Origin: Nitrospiraceae bacterium
GTDB taxonomy: Bacteria > Nitrospirota > Nitrospiria > Nitrospirales > Nitrospiraceae
Assembly: GCA_919902505.1 (NCBI GenBank)
Contig: CAKKRE010000002.1
Location: forward strand, 62,001-126,000
Length of the DNA: 64,000 nucleotides
Direction: 5' to 3'
Shown here in pieces: positions 1 to 8,335 of this stretch. The notes under the pieces are model-generated. The model saw only the letters and a list, made by a program, of their open reading frames with translations. It ran no database searches and had not been told where the DNA came from. Position 1 is the first letter of the stretch, and each line of letters begins with the position of its first letter. The position numbers were made by a program, and so were the translations under genes.

Positions 1-2
1 CG

Positions 3-1556
3 GCGCTGGCGGAGGTCACCGACGACGTGACCTATGAAGTGATTCTGGTCGATAACGGATCGACGGACGGCGTGCAGGATTTTCTCCGGACGCTCGGGGG
101 TGACGTACAAGTGATCCGTAACGAAGAGAACCTCGGATTTGCCAAGGCCTGCAATCAGGGCGCGCGGGCGGCACGCGGCGAATTCCTGGTGTTTCTGAAT
201 AACGACACGATTCCATTGAAGGGATGGCTGTCGGCGCTGGTCGAGGACATCCGCGCCCACGCGGAGGTGGCGGTGGTGGGCAGCAAACTCCTCTTCGAAG
301 ACGGGTCGATCCAACATGCCGGCGTTGCCTTCTCACGTGAATGTCTGATGCCTTACCATATGTATCGTGGAGGTCGCGCCGAGGCTGCCTGTGCAAACAG
401 ACGGCGCGAATTGCAGTGCGTCACTGCCGCATGCATGCTCGTGCGCCGTAGCGTCTTTGAGCAGGTGGATGGATTCGACGAAGGCTATCGAAACGGCTTT
501 GAGGATGTCGATCTCTGTCTCAAAATTCGGAAGCAAGCGTGGAAGATCGTCTATCAACCCAAGAGTGTGCTCTATCACCTGGAAAGCAAGACACCGGGCA
601 GAAAAGCTCATGACCTCGACAATGGTCGCCGTCTCCATGAACGCTGGGGCGACTGTTGGTGGCTGACGGATGAAGATCTCCTGTACTTTGAGGACGGATA
701 TGCCCTTCACACGCATGTCACCGACGGCATGCTGGGCTACCGTCTTCAAGTGATTGCCGACCCGGAGACCAAGACCGAACGGGCGATCCTGGCAGAGGTC
801 CAGGGTGCGGCCCATCGCCGCGACATCAATGCCGTCTCCGCCTACCTCGCGCGCGTGGATGAGTGGCCCGCCGACCCATGGATCCTGCGTTGGGGGGTGC
901 TCGTCTGTCTCGGGGGCACCCGACCCAAACTGGCTATTCCATTCTGGCGGCGCATCCTCACCTTCGAGGAAGACTCCTATGCCCGTATCGGACTGGCGAA
1001 GCAAGCGCTGAAAACAGGCGCGTTCGATGAGGCGGACCTCCATGTGACGGCGCTGTTGGAACATGAACCTACGCACGGGGAGGGGTGGCTGCTGCGCGGC
1101 ATTGTCGCCATGCAGGTCAATGCCTATCAGGATGCGGAACAAGCGTTCGAGCGGGCGAAACGTTTCGGTGGCGATCGACGCAAAGCCTCCTTGGGCATCG
1201 TCATGGCAGCGATGGGCGCCGGCCGCACCGAGGCAGCCTGGACGGAATCGACGACCTTGTGCGCCGATGAGCCGGACGATGAAGAATGCATGCACTGGAT
1301 GCTCAAATGCGGAACGATGCTTCAACGCTGGGACGCCCTGGCGTCACGCCTCTCGTCGTTTGTCGCCCGCAATCCGGGCAATATCGCTATGCGATTTGCC
1401 CTGGCGGGCGTATGGCTGAGAGCGGGACGTCGGGCGGATGCCCAGCGGGAATATGACTGGTTGCGCGCCATGGCCCCAGGGTTGGAGGGCATGGACGAAT
1501 TGGCACAACAACTGACCGGATTCGAACGTCGCCTGGTGCCGAATCATGCCGCATGA
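3..1556 (+). CDS. Family 2 glycosyltransferase with C-terminal TPR-like region (5' end outside window)
   Basis: The reading frame is open from the first bases, so the gene starts upstream; the GTG at 27 lies inside the fold and is not the start. The visible N-terminal part is a GT-A family 2 domain: EVILVDNGSTDG forms the nucleotide-binding strand, FLNNDT is the DxD-like metal motif, and the GFDE and FEDVDL segments are the usual acceptor-side motifs. From about residue 260 the protein becomes helical with TPR-like repeats (for example EADLHVTALLEHEPTHGEGW). It overlaps the next gene by 11 bases. With three more transferase-type genes it sits just upstream of fliC, so a role in flagellin glycosylation is inferred, not shown. 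Confidence 0.85.
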   Translation, partial: ALAEVTDDVTYEVILVDNGSTDGVQDFLRTLGGDVQVIRNEENLGFAKACNQGARAARGEFLVFLNNDTIPLKGWLSALVEDIRAHAEVAVVGSKLLFEDGSIQHAGVAFSRECLMPYHMYRGGRAEAACANRRRELQCVTAACMLVRRSVFEQVDGFDEGYRNGFEDVDLCLKIRKQAWKIVYQPKSVLYHLESKTPGRKAHDLDNGRRLHERWGDCWWLTDEDLLYFEDGYALHTHVTDGMLGYRLQVIADPETKTERAILAEVQGAAHRRDINAVSAYLARVDEWPADPWILRWGVLVCLGGTRPKLAIPFWRRILTFEEDSYARIGLAKQALKTGAFDEADLHVTALLEHEPTHGEGWLLRGIVAMQVNAYQDAEQAFERAKRFGGDRRKASLGIVMAAMGAGRTEAAWTESTTLCADEPDDEECMHWMLKCGTMLQRWDALASRLSSFVARNPGNIAMRFALAGVWLRAGRRADAQREYDWLRAMAPGLEGMDELAQQLTGFERRLVPNHAA

Positions 1557-2739
1557 GCCCTCTGCGGCGCGCCGCGATCTCTTGATTCAACTGGCCCGAT
1601 TGGGGGATCTGGTTCAAACGCTTCCCGCTGTCGAAGCCTTGCAGGAGGTCTATCCGGACCGAACGCTGGACGTCCTCTGTGCGGCCCCTTTGACAGCGGT
1701 CCTCGCCGGAGCCAGGCATATTGGTCGTGTCATTCCCTGGGACGGGGCACAATGGCGTGCCTGGGCCGATCGCTGGCAGGACAATCCGACTCACACCCTG
1801 CAAGCCATGCAAGCCTATGTCGCCGCTCTCGCTGAAATGGCATACGACCGTGTGTATCCGTTGAATCAGCATGTTCGAAGCCATCTTTTGACGCGGTTGT
1901 TTTCAGGCCGTTCCTTGCGCGAGGACGAACAGGATCACGTTGAGGCGCGCATACGTCCATGGGCCGAGTATCTCCGACATATCGCGCCACACCGTGGGAA
2001 CAATCGGGTGCATCTGGCCGATGCCTGGTGCGGCATGAGTGGAGTCCGGCCACGAGGTCGGGCGCCGCTCTTCCAGCCTCCGGCCGTCGAGTTTCCCGAC
2101 GACCTCGCTCCCATCGGCGAACGGAAGGGGCTCTGGGTCGCGCTGGTCACCGGCGCAGGAGAAGCGGATCGCTGCGTCCCGCCGGCCACATGGAGCCGAT
2201 GGACCAAAGAGTTTCTGAGCCAGGCGGACGAAGGACAGGTCGTGCTGATCGGAAGCGGACAGGAGCGTGAAACCGGACAGGCCATTCTCGAATCGATTCC
2301 CACGTTGCTCCAAGGACGTGTCTGGGATGCGACCGGCCGCACAACCATCCCTCAGTTAATGAAGCTCCTCCACAAGTGCCGCTGGGTGATCGGAGCCGAC
2401 ACCGGTCCGCTTCATTTGGGCACGTTGATGGGAAGTCGAGCCATAGGATTCTATTTTTCTCATGCCCGGGTGCACGAAACCGGCCCCTACGGAGAAGGGC
2501 ATTGGGTCTATCAATATGCCACGCAGACCCGGCCTGACAGCTGGCCCATCATGGAAAGTATCGCGTTGATCTGTGGCGACCAGCGTCAGGCCGCGGCCGA
2601 TTGGACCCTCTGGAGGAATCGTATGGACCACTGGGGAACGAATTTTGATGACGGTTCAGGACAGGAGAGCGTCCAGTGCGTCCGCGCGACTGTCTGGCGA
2701 AACCTTTCTCCAACCCTGTGCGAATCGGTTGCCGCATGA
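1546..2739 (+). CDS. Family 9 (heptosyltransferase-like) glycosyltransferase
   Basis: About 397 residues with the GT9 layout. The N-terminal Rossmann part begins with LLIQLARLGDLVQTLPAVEAL, and the C-terminal donor-binding part carries the GADTGPLHLG signature. GT9 enzymes move heptose or related sugars from nucleotide donors. Its place in a tight operon of transferases ahead of the flagellin gene suggests a flagellin or surface glycan acceptor rather than LPS core, but this is inference. It overlaps the gene before it by 11 bases, and its stop overlaps the next start as ATGA, which suggests translational coupling. Confidence 0.85.
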   Translation: MPHEPSAARRDLLIQLARLGDLVQTLPAVEALQEVYPDRTLDVLCAAPLTAVLAGARHIGRVIPWDGAQWRAWADRWQDNPTHTLQAMQAYVAALAEMAYDRVYPLNQHVRSHLLTRLFSGRSLREDEQDHVEARIRPWAEYLRHIAPHRGNNRVHLADAWCGMSGVRPRGRAPLFQPPAVEFPDDLAPIGERKGLWVALVTGAGEADRCVPPATWSRWTKEFLSQADEGQVVLIGSGQERETGQAILESIPTLLQGRVWDATGRTTIPQLMKLLHKCRWVIGADTGPLHLGTLMGSRAIGFYFSHARVHETGPYGEGHWVYQYATQTRPDSWPIMESIALICGDQRQAAADWTLWRNRMDHWGTNFDDGSGQESVQCVRATVWRNLSPTLCESVAA

Positions 2740-4553
2740 ACAGATTCAACGACAACATCGATCAGTTGGCCGCACAGGATGCAGCTTTCGCGGTGGCGGT
2801 GAAAGCTTCGGCGGGCGGCGCGCTCACCATCGAGCCGGCGCGGAGTGGCGTCCCTTCAGCGAGACGATCCGGCCGGTGGATTCACAGCGCCTATGATCCA
2901 CTCCGCGAAGCGGACACCTGGGCTGACACCCATGCGCCCGCCTGTCGGGAAGGCGAGACCGTCGTCGTGGCCGGCGTCGGGCTGCTGTACCACATTGAGG
3001 CCCTTCGGAAACGAGTGGCGTCGGAGATTGCGGTTGCGGTGCTGATCTCCGACCTCGACGAATTCCATGACGCGCTCGTCGCGCGGCCCCTCGGGTCATG
3101 GGCCGACGACATCCTTTGGCTCTCCGGACCGCCGGTTGAAATCGCTGACCGGCTGAGCAAGACGGGCCGGCCGCTGCGATGTCTGTCCTATGCTCCGGCC
3201 ACGCAGAGTGATTCGGACTTCCACAGCGCCTTCGAGCAAGCCTTGCGTCGCAGTATTGCGCGACAGGCTGGTGGACAGCTGACGATTGCGCTGGTGGGGC
3301 CCATCTATGGCGGTTCCCTCCCGATCGCGCGCTATGTGAGACGGGCGCTGGAAACGCTCGGGCACCAGGTGCAATGGATCGATCACAGTGTGCATGCGTC
3401 GAGTTACGAAGCGATGGGGGCGCTGAAAGATGGGCGCAATCGCCAACTGATGCAAGGTCGCCTGGCCGAAGTCTTGAGCCAATGGACCTTGGCCTCTCTG
3501 GCCGAGTCACCTCCCGACCTCGTCTTGTCGCTGGCTCAGGCCCCGTTGACCTTGCCGGTGCTGGAGCATCTTCGCAAGAAGAAGTTGCTGACCGCCATGT
3601 GGTTCGTGGAGAACTATCGGCACCTAACCTATTGGCAACAAATGGCGCCGGGTTACGACTTTTGGTTCGTGTTTCAACGGGGAGCCTGTCTCGATGCGTT
3701 CCGGCAGGCGGGCGCGCGACAGGTCAGTTTCCTGCCCATGGCGGCCGACCCCGAATTGCATTGTCCGCTGGATCTGTCGGATGACGAACGGCGCACCTAT
3801 GGCGCGGATGTCTCCTTCGTCGGCGCAGGGTATCCGAATCGCCGGCGTCTGTTCCCGGCACTGCTGCGCCGACCCTGGTCGTTCAAACTCTGGGGGAATG
3901 AGTGGGACGGAGCCGACGAACTCCGCTCCGTTCTGCAACTCAATGGCGCACGGATCGATACCGACACTTGCATGAAGGTGTTCAACGCTACGGCGATCAA
4001 TTTGAATGTTCATTCCACGACCGGCGCGGGCCTTGATCCGCAAGCCGATTTCGTCAATCCACGGACCTTCGAACTGGCGGCCTGCGGCGCCTTTCAGTTG
4101 GTCGATTTCCGCTCCCAGTTGCCGGAATTTTTCACCGAGCGGGAGTTAGTCTCGTTCCGGAACTTCGATGAAATTCCAGGACTCGTGGGGCAATGGCTCG
4201 GAGATCCGGCGGCTCGACAGGCCATGGCCGATGCCGCCCGCACACGGGTCTTGGGCGCGCATACCTATGTGCATCGGATGCGGGATTTGTTAGGCCAAAT
4301 AGGATTGTCCCAGCCCGATCGAGTCGGGGCCGTGTTGCGAGGCGACCGACAGCAAGAAGCCCTGCTGGCGCGTTGCGCCGGAGATGCGCCGCTGGAATCG
4401 CTGCTCAAGGCCTTGCCAGCCGGGCAGCGAGTTGAGTTGAAGGATGTCGCCGCACGAATTCGCAGCAAAGGCTCGACCGCGACGCTCAAGCGGGAAGAAT
4501 TGATGGTGCTGATGTTGGATGAATACCGGAGCGAGACACGCGATTTGTTATGA
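2736..4553 (+). CDS. CgeB-like glycosyltransferase (GT-B fold)
   Basis: The start at 2736 is preferred because it makes an ATGA overlap with the upstream stop; the frame is open 60 bases further upstream. The protein is about 605 residues. Residues about 150-480 resemble the CgeB/DUF3880 family: a helical acceptor domain (FVENYRHLTYWQQMAPGYDF) followed by a family 1-type donor domain with CGAFQLVDFRSQLPEFF and a following SFRNFDEI segment. Such genes are common in flagellin and spore-coat glycosylation clusters. The last about 100 residues are helical and have no assignment. It is coupled to the next gene by another ATGA overlap. Confidence 0.75.
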   Translation: MNRFNDNIDQLAAQDAAFAVAVKASAGGALTIEPARSGVPSARRSGRWIHSAYDPLREADTWADTHAPACREGETVVVAGVGLLYHIEALRKRVASEIAVAVLISDLDEFHDALVARPLGSWADDILWLSGPPVEIADRLSKTGRPLRCLSYAPATQSDSDFHSAFEQALRRSIARQAGGQLTIALVGPIYGGSLPIARYVRRALETLGHQVQWIDHSVHASSYEAMGALKDGRNRQLMQGRLAEVLSQWTLASLAESPPDLVLSLAQAPLTLPVLEHLRKKKLLTAMWFVENYRHLTYWQQMAPGYDFWFVFQRGACLDAFRQAGARQVSFLPMAADPELHCPLDLSDDERRTYGADVSFVGAGYPNRRRLFPALLRRPWSFKLWGNEWDGADELRSVLQLNGARIDTDTCMKVFNATAINLNVHSTTGAGLDPQADFVNPRTFELAACGAFQLVDFRSQLPEFFTERELVSFRNFDEIPGLVGQWLGDPAARQAMADAARTRVLGAHTYVHRMRDLLGQIGLSQPDRVGAVLRGDRQQEALLARCAGDAPLESLLKALPAGQRVELKDVAARIRSKGSTATLKREELMVLMLDEYRSETRDLL

Positions 4554-6226
4554 ACAAGCAAGTGCTGCTCATCAATATCACCCGGATGGGCGATCTCGTG
4601 CAGATGGGCACGTTGCTGCAACGCCTTCAGCATGAGTGGCCGGGAGCCGCCGTCGATCTGGTCGTGGATCGACGGTTCGCTCCGATCGCGAAACTCCTGC
4701 CTCATCTCCGGCACATTTTCGATTATGACTTTCATCGTCTGGTCGACGAGAGTCGCGCGCAAACGAAGGATGTCGTGACCCTCTACCGTGAGATGACAGG
4801 CTGGGCGGCGCCGTTAATCGAGGCCCGGTACGACCGCGTCGTAAATTTGACCTTCAATCGCAGGAGCGGACTGCTGGCTTCCTACGTCGGCGCCAAAGAG
4901 ATTCGAGGTATCGCGGCTCCCAAAGACGGGGACGTGGCCATTCATAACCCCTGGATGGCGTACCTCACGGATGTACACAGTCAACGTCAGTTCAATCACT
5001 TTAATCTGGTGGATATTTACGCCTTGGGTGGAAGCGGGACCGGACCGTTTGCGCCCTTGTCGCTCGACATTTCTCCGGGCACGGCGCAATGGGCGCGTGA
5101 TTTTTTCGCGTCCCACGGCGGACAACAGCAGCCCTGGATCGCGGTGCAAGTCGGAGCCAGCGATCCGATGAAAGCCTGGCGACCTGAACTCTTCGGACAG
5201 ACCCTGGCCGCGCTGAGTCGGCAGACACCGGTCGGGTATGTGTTTATCGGGACGGAAAGCGAACGGAAGGCGATTGAAACGGCACAGATTGCGTATCGGC
5301 AAGCCGACGGACATGCGCCTCTCTGCGACGCGGTCGGACGGACGACGCTGCCTCAGCTCGCGGCGGTGCTGGCCCAGTGCCGACTCCTGCTGACCAACGA
5401 CACCGGCCCCATGCATCTCGCAGTTGGAGTAGGAACGCCGGTGATCGATCTCTCGGTCGGGCATGTCGACTTTCGCGAGACAGGTCCCTATGGGCCGGGA
5501 CATTGGATCGTCCAGCCGGATATGGGGTGCGCGCCGTGTGGATTCGATCAGGTCTGTTTGCACCACGCCTGCAAGGATCGGCTGGTGCCGGACCAGATTG
5601 CCGCGCTGTGCCAGCATGTGCTCAATGGAGCCGCATTTCCAGAAAAATTAACCGGCATCAAGATCTATCGGTCGCGCGTCGATGAGGACGGCCTGGGGAG
5701 CACTGAACTTCATGCCGGACGGGAAGATCCCACGGTCAGCTGGTATGGCCGATTCTGGCGTCGGTTCTGGTTCGAACAATTTACGGGCCGCCCCAGTCTG
5801 GTCCCCATGGTTCAGGAGCCTCCGTCAGACTGGAAGGAGGGCATGGCACTTCTGAATCAGCTGATGCCTCTCGCAGCCGGATTGGTATCCAGAGCGGAGG
5901 AACTGGTGCGTTTGACCGCCCGACGGCCGTTGCCGATCAGTGCCCTGCAGCAGATGCAGCTGGAGGAGAACGGGGAACGTCAGCAGGTGGTGGCGCTCAG
6001 CCTGCAATCCCCGGCGACCGCATCCCTGGCGGTGGCCCTCGTGCGGGACACGCACAATGACGACGGCAACGAACTCACCGGCATGGCTGAATCCCGTCTC
6101 GCAACCTATCGACGCTGGCAGAAGAGGCTGCAGAAGGTCGCGGCCGGCTTTCGTTCGTTCGAGACACCACAAGGGCTTACATCGCAGGGGAAGCCTCGGG
6201 CCATCCCCATGGCGCGGATCGGGTAA
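4550..6226 (+). CDS. Family 9 (heptosyltransferase-like) glycosyltransferase with C-terminal extension
   Basis: A 558-residue protein that starts in an ATGA overlap. The first about 360 residues are a second GT9 domain, with LLINITRMGDLVQMGTLL at the start and LTNDTGPMHLAVGVGTPVID as donor signature, then the cysteine pattern CAPCGFDQVCLHHAC often seen in heptosyltransferase II relatives. A helical extension of about 190 residues, not normal for GT9, ends the protein. It is probably the last gene of the transferase operon. Together with the gene at 1546 this makes two GT9 enzymes in one cluster, so the glycan is probably made of several sugars. Confidence 0.82.
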   Translation: MNKQVLLINITRMGDLVQMGTLLQRLQHEWPGAAVDLVVDRRFAPIAKLLPHLRHIFDYDFHRLVDESRAQTKDVVTLYREMTGWAAPLIEARYDRVVNLTFNRRSGLLASYVGAKEIRGIAAPKDGDVAIHNPWMAYLTDVHSQRQFNHFNLVDIYALGGSGTGPFAPLSLDISPGTAQWARDFFASHGGQQQPWIAVQVGASDPMKAWRPELFGQTLAALSRQTPVGYVFIGTESERKAIETAQIAYRQADGHAPLCDAVGRTTLPQLAAVLAQCRLLLTNDTGPMHLAVGVGTPVIDLSVGHVDFRETGPYGPGHWIVQPDMGCAPCGFDQVCLHHACKDRLVPDQIAALCQHVLNGAAFPEKLTGIKIYRSRVDEDGLGSTELHAGREDPTVSWYGRFWRRFWFEQFTGRPSLVPMVQEPPSDWKEGMALLNQLMPLAAGLVSRAEELVRLTARRPLPISALQQMQLEENGERQQVVALSLQSPATASLAVALVRDTHNDDGNELTGMAESRLATYRRWQKRLQKVAAGFRSFETPQGLTSQGKPRAIPMARIG

Positions 6227-6270
6227 CCGTATACGACACACGTTTGACACTCGGCGAAAGGAGTCCGACC

Positions 6271-6813
6271 ATGCATATCACCCTCGACGGCGAACAGTGG
6301 CAGATGCCGGATGACACTTCTCTCATAAACGCCCTGGCTGTTCTCAGCGACAAAGCCCATGCCCAACATCGCATCGTGACGTCGTTGACGGTCGGCGGGA
6401 GGGCCATCAGCGATCGCGATTTGGATCCGGCCTTTTTGAATCAACGGGGACAGGATGTGGGCGAGGTGGCCGGGCGGTCGCAATCGCTACACGCCATCAT
6501 TACAGACGCGAAACAGGCTATTGACCGGTTTGCCGCGCAGTTGCGAGCCGATGGCCTGGTCCTGCTCGGCCCGCTACGCTCGGGCACCGGGCAGGTGGGA
6601 ACCATCGATACCTGGCTCGGGAGGCTGGCGGACTACACCGAAATGTTGGAAGCCGGGCATGCCCAGGGGGTTGAAGGGTTGTCGTCTGCGGCGTTGCTTC
6701 CGTGGATCCAGGAACTGTTGGGGGCACGAACCACGGCCGACCCGATCCGTGTCGCGGATCTTCTGGAATACGAATTATTGCCGCGGCTCGCTGACGCCCA
6801 TCTGGCTGCTTAG
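6271..6813 (+). CDS. Conserved-looking hypothetical protein upstream of flagellin
   Basis: The start at 6271 has a good ribosome site (GAAAGGAG, about 7 bases upstream); in-frame codons further upstream lack one. About 180 residues, no signal peptide or membrane segment. The first 60 residues look like a small beta-alpha fold (MHITLDGEQWQMPDDTSL), and the rest is helical with an acidic C-terminus (ADLLEYELLPRLADAHLAA). I do not recognise a family. Its place between the transferase operon and fliC suggests a motility or flagellin-modification accessory, by position only. Confidence 0.7.
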   Translation: MHITLDGEQWQMPDDTSLINALAVLSDKAHAQHRIVTSLTVGGRAISDRDLDPAFLNQRGQDVGEVAGRSQSLHAIITDAKQAIDRFAAQLRADGLVLLGPLRSGTGQVGTIDTWLGRLADYTEMLEAGHAQGVEGLSSAALLPWIQELLGARTTADPIRVADLLEYELLPRLADAHLAA

Positions 6814-6891
6814 GGCTCATTGTTCTCCGATATGGTGTACCGACCGGTACTGCTCTTCATTGCAGGCATTTTCTGCACATCCTGAACCACT

Positions 6892-6918
6892 TAAGTCTTC
6901 CCGACAGCCTACCGATAA
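6892..6918 (+). promoter_or_regulatory. Sigma-28 (FliA) type promoter for fliC
   Basis: TAAG, 15 bases, then ACCGATAA. This fits the flagellar sigma-28 pattern TAAA-N15-GCCGATAA at all but two positions, with exact spacing. It lies 134 bases before the flagellin start, in a 238-base region without a gene, so the transcript would have a leader of about 125 bases. Seen directly; use by FliA is inferred. Confidence 0.75.
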
Positions 6919-7051
6919 GGGGCACAGCAAGACGGTAGCAAGGCGCAGCGGGGATGTGGCCACATCTTCACCAGACCTGGTTACCACCTCGTCGGCACGG
7001 ACGCTGGCGAATCTCGAAGAGTAGTGCGGAAGCTTCAGGAGGAAGTACGTC

Positions 7052-7879
7052 ATGGCATTAGTCGTCAATACAAACGTTGCGTCTTTGGCGGCACAGCGGA
7101 ACCTCGGAATCAATCAGGCCCAATTGGGGCGGTCAGTTGAGCGGTTGTCGTCGGGGTTGCGGATTACTCGTGCGTCGGATGACGCGGCGGGGTTGGGCGT
7201 GTCCGAAACCTTGCGGGCGCAAATCCGCAGCATCAACCAGGCGAACCGAAATGCCAGTGATGGCATCAGTTTGACTCAGATCGCCGATGGCGCAGCCTCT
7301 TCGATCGGCAGCCTGTTGGGACGTATGCGAGAGCTGGCGACACAATCCGCGAGTGGAACCCTCGGGACGACCGAGCGGTCCTACTTGGATCAGGAATTTG
7401 TGGCATTACGTTCGGAAATCGACCGTATTTCAACAACGACGGAATTTAACGGTCAGGCGCTTCTGAGCGGGAGCAGCAACACCTTCGATGTGTTCATCGG
7501 CTTCAAGAGCGGAACAGGCAACTCGTTGTCGGTTGCGTTGACCGACTTGGATGTTGCATCGGTTGGTTTGACAGGCGCGAGCGTGTCGACGGCTGCTGGA
7601 GCCCAGACCATGCTGGCCACGATTGATGGGGCCATTAGCTCAGTGGCAACCGCTCGTTCGAATTACGGGTCGATTCAGAGCCGCTTCGAAGTCGCGATTC
7701 AGAACTTGACGGTCACGGCCGAGAACTTCACCGCGGCCGAATCGCGGATTCGAGACGCGGACATTGCGCATGAAACATCTGTGTTCACGAAGAACCAGAT
7801 CCTCACCCAATCCGGCATCGCGATTTTGGCTCAGGCCAATTCGCTGCCACAGCAAGCGCTGACGCTGCTGCGAGGATAA
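7052..7879 (+). CDS. fliC: Flagellin
   Basis: Flagellin, the filament subunit, 275 residues. The conserved D0/D1 N-terminus (MALVVNTNVASLAAQRNLG, then LSSGLRITRASDDAAGLG) and the C-terminal half (ESRIRDADIAHETSVFTKNQILTQSG, ending LTLLRG) are both present. The middle is very short, so the variable D2/D3 surface domains are largely missing; this is a minimal flagellin. A strong ribosome site (AGGAGG) sits before the ATG. Only one flagellin gene is in the window. Ser/Thr-rich stretches around residues 130-190 are possible glycosylation sites, in keeping with the upstream transferases. Confidence 0.97.
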   Translation: MALVVNTNVASLAAQRNLGINQAQLGRSVERLSSGLRITRASDDAAGLGVSETLRAQIRSINQANRNASDGISLTQIADGAASSIGSLLGRMRELATQSASGTLGTTERSYLDQEFVALRSEIDRISTTTEFNGQALLSGSSNTFDVFIGFKSGTGNSLSVALTDLDVASVGLTGASVSTAAGAQTMLATIDGAISSVATARSNYGSIQSRFEVAIQNLTVTAENFTAAESRIRDADIAHETSVFTKNQILTQSGIAILAQANSLPQQALTLLRG

Positions 7880-7889
7880 GGTATCATCC

Positions 7890-7923
7890 GTGGGTGCCCC
7901 GCTTGTTAGAGCGGGGTACCCAC
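7890..7923 (+). terminator. Strong stem-loop between fliC and flaG
   Basis: Two 14-base arms (7890-7903 and 7910-7923) pair along their whole length with one G-U wobble around a 6-base loop. No T run follows, so it is not a classic intrinsic terminator. It starts 10 bases after the fliC stop and may stabilise the 3' end of the flagellin mRNA and lower read-through into flaG. The structure is seen; the role is inferred. Confidence 0.6.
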
Positions 7924-7945
7924 AGACTGAGCCAGGGAGGATAAC

Positions 7946-8305
7946 ATGGTTCACGACGTATCGAACAATACGGACCTCCTCGCAGCCGCTGCCAATGCGA
8001 GTCAGACTGTTCCTCAGTATCCCCCTGTACGGAGTCCGGAGAAACAAGTTTCCGTGCCTGAGCCGTCAGGGGGTGAGGTCAATAAGAAGGAACTCGACCA
8101 GGCGCTCACTCGAGTGCGTGAGGTGTTTCAGAAGGCTGATTCCAGAGTTGAGTTTTCGATTGACCCGGACCTTGATCGGGTTGTGGTGAGGATCCTTGAT
8201 GGGGAATCCGGCACTGTGATCCGGCAGATTCCGCAACAGGAAGTCATCGACCTTGCAAAGAGGTTGGAGACGCCGACCGGGTTGCTTCTGCATCGCAAGG
8301 TGTAG
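7946..8305 (+). CDS. flaG: FlaG family protein
   Basis: 119 residues. The C-terminal about 75 residues match FlaG: a helix (LDQALTRVREVFQKADSRVEF) then SIDPDLDRVVVRILDGESGTVIRQIPQQEVI. FlaG influences filament length in several bacteria. The N-terminal 45 residues are low-complexity and poorly conserved, as is usual. The gene sits between fliC and fliD as in many flagellar clusters and has an AGGAGGA-like ribosome site before the ATG. Confidence 0.9.
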   Translation: MVHDVSNNTDLLAAAANASQTVPQYPPVRSPEKQVSVPEPSGGEVNKKELDQALTRVREVFQKADSRVEFSIDPDLDRVVVRILDGESGTVIRQIPQQEVIDLAKRLETPTGLLLHRKV

Positions 8306-8335
8306 CCTGCTGCTTCACGACATGAAAGGGATGTC

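Noticed and set aside
333-1325. Long open frame on the minus strand inside the first glycosyltransferase gene
   Set aside because: It is a shadow of a high-GC gene whose own frame has clear GT2 motifs; the minus product has no family pattern.
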